64,000 nucleotides of DNA, taken from Coix lacryma-jobi var. lacryma-jobi (Eukaryota > Streptophyta > Magnoliopsida > Poales > Poaceae). Position numbers and translations under genes: made by a program. The notes under the pieces are model-generated. The model was not told where the DNA came from. It ran no database searches and saw only the letters and a program-made list of their open reading frames with translations. Of this stretch, positions 44,343-53,583 are shown piece after piece; position 1 is the first letter of the stretch; each line of letters begins with the position of its first letter. The stretch lies in contig CM019826.1 in the NCBI GenBank assembly GCA_009763385.1, positions 101,172,348 to 101,236,347 of the forward strand. Reading direction: 5' to 3'.

Positions 44343-45573
44343 CCCAACCATGTATTTCCGACGGTTGATGAGGTGCGCTAGATGAAGGTCAAGGATTCAG
44401 AGGTCCGAAACTGTGCGATGCGTTTGCTTCGTAGGTTCTGGATTTCCGGTGGAGGTCGAGCCCTTGCGTTCGAGGAAGCCACCGAAGCTACTCGCCAGGT
44501 TAGTACTATTGGAGAAGCGTAGTTTTTGGTTCTATTTTGATGTTTTAAGGAGTTAGTATTGATTTTTTTGGGTGGTTTTCCTCTGTTTTGTGTCTGCATG
44601 CTCGGAGAGAAGCAATGCCCTCGCCATCGGCCGCAGTTGATGCAGGAGGCAGCTCCGAAGCGTTCCCTAAGCCTAGCGCTGCGGGGGTTTCGCTTGCCGA
44701 AATCGAAGCCTTGACTGGAGACGTCCCGAGCGCTGACGAGGCTGTCGTGGAAAAAACAGTAGCGGAAGAGAGGCCTGCTACTACCATCGAGGCTACTGCA
44801 GAAGAGGCGACGATGGAGACGGCGCCTGCTGATGCCTCGGGTGCTGCCATTGGTGAAGGTTTATAAGCTGTCGATGACGAAGCTGCGGCTGATGGGCATG
44901 GGGAAACTGGACAGGTGTGAACTTTGGGATTGTTGGGGGCGAGATAGTCATTTTGTAAAAGTTGTGGTCGCTGTAAAGGACTTGACGCTGAGACACTTTC
45001 CCTTATTTGATGTAAATGCAGGTTCCTGACGGAACCGTGCTAGACGTATTTGATGTGATGCCCTTGACGCTAAATTATCAAGATATTTTTGTAACTGGCG
45101 AATCTTGGGCTCATGCTAAGCTGAAACATCCCTCACTGACCTTCGAGCATTTTTGGTGGTCGAAGGTGCGAAGGTACGATTTAAAAAATAGCAGGTCGAG
45201 CCGTTTTTGGCGCGAGGCGGACTTTACTGACCGGCAGGCCACCCGTTATTTATTTGGTGCTTCTTCGTCCTCGCAAGATGGAATTGATGATGATATTGAT
45301 GAGAACACAGCCTTGGATTACTTGTTTGGGCGAATCGAACTAGATTTAGGTTCGGACGGATCGTTAGTGGTCCCAAAGGAGGAACCTTCGGAGGTAAGTG
45401 ATGTAGGCCGTTCATATATGTATCGGGCTAGGGTTTTGTCTGGGGAGCTGCCAATTGTTCCGGCAGCTCCTTTGTTATGGGGACCCATTGTTGCGGTGGA
45501 GCCAGAGTTTGAGGAAGGTAGCGAGGGTTCTGGTGATTTGATGTTAATTGAAGGGAGCGAAGGTTCCTTGTAA
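44343..45573 (+). pseudogene. E2 antisense gene, later exons
   Basis: Past the stop at 44340, the frame goes on with two stops to a donor cag|gttagt at 44498/44499. A second piece (about 44588-44914, Ala/Glu-rich, one stop at 44864) ends in a donor cag|gtgtga in phase 0. A third (45022-45573) begins after a tgcag acceptor, also in phase 0, and encodes VPDGTVLDVF... FEHFWWSKVRRYDL... and an acidic end. The second intron, 44915-45021 (107 bases), is therefore well formed; the first has a good donor but no acceptor that I can place in phase. Ends with TAA at 45573. This is the usual multi-exon form of such antisense genes. Confidence 0.68.
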
Positions 45574-45757
45574 TTTTTGTAATTTTCCATGACTTTGTTT
45601 GCCGTTGTGAAGCTATTTTGTAAATGAACGGGAACACTGAATGTTGGTTTTATGTCGCTACGATTCCTTACTCGTTATCGGATATTGACAAGGCTCGCTG
45701 GCTGCCCGACACTGCGTTGTTTTGTTGTATGCAAAGTTTAGCTCAGAAAGCGAATTG

Positions 45758-46106
45758 GCGAGGCTCGCGTTTCGTTAAACTGAGATGTTTTAGTAAAAAA
45801 CAGCGATGCCCCCTTTCTTTTTAGCGAGGCTCGCGTCTCACTAGACAGATGTCATGTAAAAAACAGCGACGCCCCCTTTCTTTTTTGCGAGGCTCGCGTC
45901 TCAATAGACTAAGATGTTAGGTAAAAAACAGCGACGCCTCCTTTCTTTTTTAGCGAGGCTCGCGTCTCGTTAGACAACTGTTTTGTAAAAAATAGCGACG
46001 CCCCTTTCTTTTTAGCGAGGCTCGCGTCTCAATAGACTGAGATGTTTGGTAAAAAACAGCGACACCCCCTTTCTTTTTAGCGAGGCTCGCGTCTCAATAG
46101 ACTGAC
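45758..46106. repeat. 64-base tandem array in E2 3' region
   Basis: Unit gcgaggctcgcgtctcaata...gtaaaaaacagcgacgccccctttcttttta; starts at 45758, 45824, 45887, 45953, 46015 and 46080 (spacing 62-66). Lies between pol and the antisense gene, where Grande carries internal tandem repeats. Confidence 0.88.
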
Positions 46107-46612
46107 CCCTGGTGTGTTTGCGAGGGTGCTCGACTTTTTTGGACTTCGCGCCTCCCCCTATCTTAGGTGGAGGTGGTTTGCTTTTTGCGAGCCCCTGGCG
46201 TGTTTTGTAAGAGTGCTCGACTTTTTTGGACTTCGCGCGCTCCCCTTAGGTGGAGGTGAAGTTTGCTTTTTGCGAGCCCCTGGCGTGTTTTGCGAGGGTG
46301 CTCGACTTTTTTGGACTTCGCGCCTCCCCTTAGGTGGAGGTGAAGTTTGCTTTTTGCGAGCCCCTGGCGTATTTTGCGAGGGTGCTCGACTTTTTTGGAC
46401 TTCGCGCCTCCCCCTATCTTAGGTGGAGGTGGTTTGCTTTTTGCGAGCCCCTGGCGTGTTTTGCGAGGGTGCTCGACTTTTTTGGACTTCGCGCCTCCCC
46501 TTAGGTGGAGGTGAAGTTTGCTTTTTGTGAGCCCCTGTCATTTTTGCCAGGGTGCTCGACTTTTTTGGACTTCGCGCCTCCCCTTATCTTAGGTGGAGGT
46601 GAAGTTTGCTTT
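46106..46612. repeat. 85-base tandem array in E2 3' region
   Basis: Six copies of a unit with gggtgctcgacttttttggac, ttcgcgcctcccc, ttaggtggaggtgaagtttgc and gcgagcccctggcgtgtt; landmarks at 46128, 46215, 46300, 46384, 46471 and 46554 (spacing 83-87). It gives a repeated 'protein' frame at 46114-46422, which is not a gene. Confidence 0.9.
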
Positions 46613-46892
46613 GAAAATAAAAAAGGTTGTTTTTCGAAGCAATCTTAGCAGGTTTCCATCGATTGTAGCGCTCTTTGAAAAAGAAGTGCTTTTTCGATGT
46701 TTGCTAGTGAAAGTAATAACTTGGAGATTTTACTTTTTTGGGGGTTCTAGCCTGTATTAAGGGTTTGGATACTGCCTCGTTAAAAAACCTTACGCCCCTT
46801 CGTAAGGAAAAAGAGTGCAGCTCCTTTTGTTTGTTACATTGATAGAAAATGGAAGAAACAACAAATTACATAATGCGAGGGCTCCCTAAGGC

Positions 46893-49383
46893 TCCGCTAT
46901 GGGTAGTATTTGCGAAGATCGTCAACGTTCCAGGTATGAGGCAGGATGTTTCCCTCGCTGTCAGAGAGGTGGAAAGAGCCAGGGCGATTGCATTCTGATA
47001 TCAGGTATGGACTGGTCCACTTTGGCTGGAACTTCCCCGCCATGCCGGCGTTTTGTTTCCGGATGAGGACGAGGTCACCCTTCTGCAAGTCTTTGATTCT
47101 GACCTTTTTATCTCTCCATTTTTTGGTTTCTTCTTGATACTTGCAAAGGTTGTGCACTGCGTTGCATCTTGCTTCTTCGAGTAAATCTTTGTTGAGCAAC
47201 TGGCTTTTTTCTGTTGGTTGGAGGGTTGTTCTCGGTGATTCGTGCTTCAGCTCTTCTGGTAGCACAGCCTCTTCCCCAAACAGGAGCTTGAAAGGTGTGA
47301 ATTTGGTTGCTCTGCACTCCGAGGTGTTGTGAGACCAAGTGACCGAGGTTAGCTCTTCCGCCCATTTTCCCTTTGGCCTGCCTTGCAATTTCTTGGATAT
47401 GGCTTGGAAAATTGTTGCATTAGCTCTTTCAACTAAGCCGTTGGATTGAGGGTGCCGAACAGAAGCGAAGCATAAGATTGTACCAATTTGTGCGCAGAAT
47501 TCTTTGAAAACTTCGCAGTCAAACTGGGTGCCATTATCGACGGTGAGATGTTTGGGGACGCCGAATCGACAAACTATTTGTTGTTAGAAAAACTTTTTCA
47601 CTGCGAGGGAGGTGATGGAAGACAATGGTCTTGTTTCAATCCACTTTGTGAAGTATTCCACGGCTACCACCACGTAGCGAAGGTTTCCTGGAGCTGTCGG
47701 TAGTGGGCCCACGAGGTCCATTGCCCACCTTTGCAGAGGCCATGTTGGGCATATGAGCGTCATAGGAGCCCCTGGGGCGTTTTGGTATTTTGCTGTTAGT
47801 TGGCAACCTTCGCATTGTTTGACGATGTTCTCTGCATCTTTTAGCGCCGTTGGCCAGTAGAAACCTTGCCGGAAGGCTTTTCCAACTAATGCCCTTGGGC
47901 CGTTGTGTGATCCACAAATGCCTCCATGGATAAGCTTAAGAATGTCATTTCCTTCAGACTGTGGGACGCATTTGAGCCAGGGCGAGGTTACTGAAGCTTT
48001 GTACAGAATGTTGTCCACAATCTTATACCCTCGTGCTCTTTGTTTTAGCCTGTTTTCTTCTTCTTTGGAGTCTGGTTCGTGGAGCCCCTTGATGTAGGCT
48101 ATGATAGGTGCCCTCCAGTCCTCGCTCTGGATTGCATTGATCAACTTGGCGTTCCTTTCGAAGGTTTCAAAAGCTGGTTGGTTCGCAACTTCGTGGAAAA
48201 CATCGGGCGGTAGGTGTAATTGTTGTGCTGCTGCTTTAGCTAGGCAGTCTGCTTCGCTATTTTCTGACCTTGGTATTGCTTTTACTGATACGCCGAGGAA
48301 GAAGGACTCTAACCTTCGGACGTGTTGAAAGTACTTTTGCAGCTCTGGATCTCTGGCCTTGTAATTTTTCTCAATGTGCCCCGCGATGTCCTGTGAGTCT
48401 GTGTAGATGACTGCCCTTCGGACTGACAGTGACCAAAGCCTTGAGAGAGCGAGTATCACAGCTTCGTATTCTGCGGAGTTGTTTGTAGATTTGAAGTCAA
48501 GTCTTCTTGCGTATCTTAGCTTAGATCCGGATGGCGAGACTAGAATGGCCGAGGCCCCTGCGCCAGTTGCACCACAGGCTCCGTCAACATACACAGTCCA
48601 AAATGGGTCTAGGTGAGGTTCATCTTTGCGAGGGTCTGGGGTCCATTCTGCTATGAAATCTGCTAGCGCCTGGGATTTGATTGCTGTTCGACCGACGAAG
48701 GTTAGGGCGTAGCTGTTGAGTTCAACTGCCCATTTAGCTATTTTTCCGACTGCCTCGTTGTTTTTGAAAATGTTCTCGAGGGGAAAAGCCGAGGGTACAT
48801 GGATTTCGTATGCTTGGAAATAGTGCTTCAGCTTTCTTGATGCCATGACCACTGCGTACGCTATCTTCTCGAGCTCTGAGTAATTTCGTTTAGGCCCTTC
48901 GAGGGTTTCTGATACGTAGTAGATTGGGGCTTGCCTGGTTTTGTTGTTCTCGTGCAACTCTTTGATTAAGACTGCGCTCGCTGCGTGAGGCGAGGCTGCG
49001 ATGTACAGCAGTAACAAGTCCCCTTTGCTTGGGCTGGTTAAAACAGTCAAGCTGGTGAAATACTTCTTCAAGTCTTCGAAGGCTTTCTGCTGCCGGGGTC
49101 CCCATTTGAATGGTGCAGTGCTTCTCAAACTTTCGAAGAAGGGCAACCCTCGCTTAGCTGATCTGGAAATGAATCTGCTGAGAGCTGCTAATCGGCCTGA
49201 TAAGCGTTGGGCTGCTTTTTTGGTTGTCGGGGGTTCCATGTTGATGATAGCATCAATCTTGTCGGGGTTAGCTTCAATTCCCCTTGCAGAGACGATACAA
49301 CCCAGCAGTTTTCCTTCACTTACCCCAAAAACACATTTTTCAGGGTTCAGCTTTAATCCAGCGCACCGGAGGTTGCTAAACAC
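46893..49383 (-). pseudogene. pol: E2 pol: RNase H pair and integrase
   Basis: One frame from 49383 to 46897 with a single stop (TAA at 47584-47586). Order: RT thumb (LKLNPEKCVFGVSEGKLLG); a first RNase H (LLLYIAASPHAASAVL, altered at acidic sites); a second, archaeal-type RNase H with WTVYVDGA, NNSAEYEAV and YTDSQDI and NSEADCLAK (about 48830-48250); integrase with HNGPRALVGKAFRQGFYWPT, CEGCQ, AMDLVGPL, TVDNGTQF and NGLVERAN (all DDE residues present). The C-terminal region has GDLVLIRKQN, KFQPKWTSPYLI. Two RNase H domains in tandem are a known feature of the Tat lineage. Confidence 0.88.
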
Positions 49384-49422
49384 TCTCGACAGGTTCGAAA
49401 TGTGGTTTTCGTTTAACTCGCT

Positions 49423-51430
49423 TTAGACAACCAGGTCATCAACATAAGCGGAGACGGAGTGTTCATCTTTGAAGACCTCGGATGTCATACGAGCGAAGGT
49501 TGAACCCGCGTTTCTTAGGCCTTCTGCCATTCTCCGAAAACAAAATGTTCCCGAGGGTGTGATGAAACTTGTTTTCTCCTCATCTTCTTCATTCATCCAA
49601 ATCTGGTGGTACCCCGTAAAGCAGTCGAGTAGAGATAGCATTTGGCAGCCGGCTGCCCTGTCAACCAAGGTGCTTATGTTGGGGAGGGGAAAATCATCCT
49701 TCGGGCAAGCCTTGTTCAGGCACGTGAAATCTACGCAGATTCGCCATTTCTTGTTCTTTTTCTGTACTAGTACCACGTTTGAGAGCCATGTTGGGTACTT
49801 GACCGGGCGGATGACGCCTGCGTCCAAAAGCCTTTTTACCTCGGCCTTCGCTGCCTCTTTCCTTTCTTCTGACATTTTGCGAAGCTTTTGTTTGACCGGG
49901 CGATAGCCCAGCTTGATGTTTAGGCTGTGCTCTATCAGGGTTCTGTTCACTCCTCTTAAGTCTTCTACGGACCAGGCGAAGGTGTCGGAGTTTCCTTTGA
50001 GGAAAGTGACGAGGTCGCTTTCTGATTGGGGGGCTAGGTTGGCTGAGATGAACACCTTTCTTTCGGCATTACCCTCGAAGAGTTGCACTTGTTTGGTTTC
50101 TTCCTTGGGTGACACCTTTATTTTGTCAATGCACACCTCACCTTCGTCATTGAGGTTTGTAGTTTGAGGTTTCGACAGGTTGTGGACATTACGTTGTCCT
50201 GGTGCTACTATTCCCTCGGCTGCCCTTGCAATGTCTTGGTCTCCATATACTGCGACCACTCCCTTCGGAGCGGGAAGCTTCATGCAGAGGTAAGCGGGGT
50301 GGATGACTGCGTTGAATGTGTTGGTTACCCCTCGGCCAAATTTGGCATTGTACGGATAGAACATGTCGACCGCGTCGAAGGTTAAATGCTCGGTTCTGCA
50401 GTTGATCTGGTCGCCGAAGGTCACGGGCAAAGAATTTTTCCCGATGGCTCTCACTTGTTGACCGCCGAAGCCGTATAAAGGGTTGTCAGCGGGTTGCAGG
50501 AGGTTCCTGTCAAGCTTCATGCTGTCGAAGGTTGAGGCGAACAGGATGTCTGCGGAGCTTCCTGTGTCGACCAGAATTTTAGTGACAGTCCACCCTGCTA
50601 GATTGGTCTCGATCACCACGGCGTCGGTATGAGGGTAATCTCTCAACTTCATATCACTGGAGTCGAAGGTTATGGGAATGTGGGACCAACGACCAAATTT
50701 GTGTGGTCCTTCGATAACTACATGGTGCACCCGTCTGGCATGCTCTTTTCTCTGCCGCTTGTTGCCATGGTCTTCATTTGAACCTCCGGTGATAGCTAGT
50801 ATTACACCGAAGGTTGATGTTGGGTTGTTGATGGTCGTTTGGCTCTGGGTTTCGGATTTGACAGGTTGAGGCGCTGGTAAAGCGGGTATTGGTGGTGGTG
50901 GCGGTAGAGCATTGTTGACTTGTTGGGTAGTTGGGGTTTGGGTTTGGGGGGTTGTTGGGTATGTGATTGTGTATGGTGGATTTTGGCGTTGTGGGATGGT
51001 GGTTGGCTGATAAGAGGCTTGGTTGTAGAGTGGGTGGTGCGCGTAGATGGGTTGTTGCGAAGGTAGGCCGTAGTTTATGGGGGTATAGTGGTATGGAGGA
51101 TTTGGTGAGTGGAAGTTTGGTTTCCTGGTGTGGTTGATGGTTCGGTTGTCTGCCGAAGCGGCTCTTTTGGACTCCTGGAATTCTTTTCCCTTGGCGAAGC
51201 ATTCGCATTGTTTGGTGGTGTGCCCCTTTCCAAGACCACAGAAATGACAATACATTTTCGCTGGGTCTTTTTGCTGGTTCCGTTGATCTGGCGGGGGTGG
51301 CAAACCTTGGGGGTTTTGGTTGTTCGGAGGTTGAGCGCCCCGTCCTTGGTGTTCATAGTGTATTGGTTTGTTGATGGCACCGATGTTGCTTTGTTCTTGG
51401 CGAGGGTTGTTTACTCTTGGTTGAGGCCCC
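49423..51430 (-). pseudogene. pol: E2 gag C-terminus, protease and RT
   Basis: The frame begins near 51430 where a frameshift ends the gag core. A CCHC-like knuckle (CHFCGLGKGHTTKQC) at about 51205-51250, a Pro/Tyr/Gln-rich linker, the protease site ILVDTGSSADIL (intact DTG) near 50570, and RT: NVVLVQKKNKKWRICVDFTCLN, LLDCFTGYHQIWM, FRRMAEGLRNAGSTF and YVDD (49434-49445). A TAA at 49423-49425 immediately after YVDDLVV is the only stop in this part. Apart from that, the frame continues to RNase H. Confidence 0.88.
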
Positions 51431-52605
51431 GGCTGCGGCTTCTGCTGTGCCTCCGAGCATCGGACTTCGCTCTGAAGTCCATGTCTGCTCTACAGTATCT
51501 TTCCATTGTCTCGTGTAATTCCTCGATTGTGTTTGCCGGCTTCCTGGCAAATTTCGAAGAGCATGGGCCTGGGCGCAGGCCACTGACTGCAGCGAGGATG
51601 ACAGCCTCGTCAGATATTCCCGGGGTTCTTGCTCTTATTTGGATGAACCTCCGCCAATAATCTTGAAGTGGTTCGCGCTCTTCTTGTTTGCAGTTGAACA
51701 ACTCAATGGGGTTTGATGGGGCTGGTGTAATGCCTTTGAAGTTTGTACAGAGCCTATCTCTGAGATTAGCCCAGGAATCCACTGTTCTGGGGCGGAGGTT
51801 GCTGTACCAGGTTTGTGCAATGTCTCGCAGGATGATGACAAAGGACTTTGCCATTGTTGATTCATCTCCGCCTGCTGCGGCAACTGCTGTTTCATAGCTC
51901 ATTATGAATTGGCGAGGGTCGGAGAGCCCGTCGTAGCGGTGTAGGTTTTCTGGATTGTAGCAGGGTGGCCAGGGTTGGGTTTGGAGCATTTGGGAGAGTG
52001 GTGACTTTGGGTCATAGGGCATTTGGTGTTGTTGAGGTCTTCGTTGGTTGCGAAGGATAGGCTCTCTCTCATCTGGGTAGAGTTGGCGAAAGTTTGGTGG
52101 CCTCATAGGATGTGGTTCTGGGTGAATTGGTGGTGGTTGGGTGGTGGATGGCGATGAAGGTTGTCTTGATTCCGCTCCTCATTCCCCTCTTGCAGCGGGG
52201 GATTTCCTCATCATTCCATCCCTCGGCTTCGGGTTCAGCCGCAGCGAGGGATTCCTCCATTCGGCGAAGCTGTTCCCTGGCCTCGTCTGCCCTTTGTCTG
52301 ATCGAGCGCAACCGGTTGCGCCTCTAAAGCTGATCCAGGCGCCTCTTCTTCTCTTGCAGCTCAGCTTGAAGTCTTTCGGGGGCCTCGAGGCCCAACTCTT
52401 CCTCATCTCTCCCCTCTCCTTCTCCAGAAGTGTGGGGGTGCGGCTGTGCCACCACTCGGGCCTGGGGACCCGGGACTTCGGGTTCTGGGGTGACATCCTC
52501 TGCTCTCGAGGGTTGCACAATCTCCTCAGCAGGCGGAACCACTGTCGCCGTCTCACTGGCGACGCGTCGGTCCCTAGCTGTGGGCGCTCTCCTGTTTCCT
52601 GCCAT
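51411..52605 (-). pseudogene. gag: E2 gag
   Basis: Starts at ATG 52605 (MAGNRRAPTARDRR), 12 bases from the PBS. A stop lies at 52324-52326; the same frame then carries a charged helix (SIRQRADEAREQLRRMEESLAAAE) to about 52190, where a frameshift leads to the core gag (52106-51411): RYDGLSDPRQFIMSYETAVAAAGGDESTMAKSF, IAQTWYSNLRP, FKGITPAPSNPIELFNCKQ, LQDYWRRFIQIRA. It ends in an Arg/Ser-rich stretch and a frameshift into pol. Typical Tat gag layout. Confidence 0.85.
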
Positions 52606-52617
52606 TTCAAACTTCGG

Positions 52618-52635
52618 TCCCCATGGACGGCGCCA
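52618..52635 (-). promoter_or_regulatory. Primer-binding site of E2
   Basis: Minus-strand TGGCGCCGTCCATGGGGA, three bases from the LTR. Close to the tggcgccgtctgtgggga form common in Tat elements. Confidence 0.8.
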
Positions 52636-52638
52636 AAC

Positions 52639-53291
52639 TGTTGGGAGCACGCTTGCCCCAACTCCGCACTCGTGCAAGGGAGTGGCAAAGTTGACCAAGT
52701 GTCGGGTGCAATAGCGAAGGCCAAGGAAACGAAGGCAAAGCCGCTTGTGGCTCAGTTCCCCAAAAGGATCATGGCCGTTTCGCTGTTCACCCCCCGGTAT
52801 TTATAGGGGATACCAAGGGGTGTCGATCAAATTACAGTAGGGTACAAAAAAGATTCCTCAATGTTACTCATACAGAAGGGCAAACTCGTACAAACATAGC
52901 CGGAGCCGAAACCCTAGCCTGCCTTCCACGCGCCCGCCGCCGCTCGATTCATGCTCACTCCGATCGAAAGACGAGGGCCGACCTTCGTCTTGCGGAGGTA
53001 TCCGTCCAGTCGCAGAGTTTGAGGTCCTTCGCCACCAGTTGGGTCTGGGCCTCTTGGCGAAGGTACGCGGGATGCGTGAGGGTCACTCCCAGTGCTCTTC
53101 ACGCCTCTTTCCTGCAAAAAGGTACTTGAACACCTCCGAAGGTTGGGTCAGCATTCAGAGGTTTGATTGGCGATCCGAGAGACAACAGGATGAAACAGGT
53201 GGGGTAGGCGGCGAAGGTGCGCGGGACGCGCGAGGGCCGCTTTGTTTAGCCAGCCTGCGTGGTGCCTCTGCCGAGGGTCCTCTCCCCAACA
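52639..53291 (-). repeat. 5' LTR of E2, 653 bp
   Basis: Starts TGTTGGGAGC and ends CCCCAACA; followed by gtcta, the TSD, and then the rest of the E1 5' LTR. TATA at 52798-52807 (minus cctataaata). Confidence 0.92.
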
Positions 53292-53396
53292 GTCTACTCC
53301 TAGTCACGACGTTGGCAAGTGTCAACAAGCATTTCTGGGCCATTACCGGGGATAGTTGCCTAGCTCTATCTTTAGTGAAGTTAAGAACTACCAACA
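53292..53396 (+). repeat. 5' LTR of E1, last part
   Basis: The 105-base remainder after E2, matching the end of the 3' LTR (59055-59159). Contains a second PBS-like copy at 53336-53352 (tgggccattaccgggga). Confidence 0.88.
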
Positions 53397-53404
53397 AGCA
53401 TTTC

Positions 53405-53421
53405 TGGCGCCGTTGCCAGGG
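53405..53421 (+). promoter_or_regulatory. Primer-binding site of E1 (tRNA-Asp type)
   Basis: TGGCGCCGTTGCCAGGG, eight bases after the LTR. The eight-base spacer (agcatttc) is the same as in D. Of the three PBS-like copies near here, this one is outside the LTR and the best match. Confidence 0.82.
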
Positions 53422-53583
53422 AAGGCAATCGGTGTATCGGTTGAGTCCGTGTCGAATTTATCATCGCTTAAGCTCCCGCTTAGCGAATCCCATCTTACCC
53501 CATTCTTTCTTTCCTTAGTCCTTCTTATCTTTTTCCTTCATCTTCTTCAACTTCTTTCTTTCTTATCTTGTTCTACCTTCACG

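Larger units (their letters stand above)
40931..53291 (-). mobile_element. Ty3/gypsy element E2 (Tat lineage, Grande/RIRE2-like) with antisense gene
   Basis: A complete 12,361-base element with LTRs 52639-53291 (5') and 40931-41584 (3'), TSD gtcta on both sides. On the minus strand: PBS, gag, protease, RT, two RNase H domains, integrase. Then two tandem-repeat arrays, and on the plus strand a separate gene (41959 to 45573) oriented away from the 3' LTR. This layout is known in Grande (gene23) and other Tat elements. The pol frame has only two stops. It sits in the 5' LTR of E1, so it is the youngest layer here. Confidence 0.9.

Noticed and set aside
46114..46422. Repeat 'protein' in E2
   Set aside because: It is the 85-base array translated; frame length depends on the unit and there is no start context.
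45758..46612. CRISPR array
   Set aside because: Units are directly adjacent tandem repeats without unique spacers, in plant DNA.
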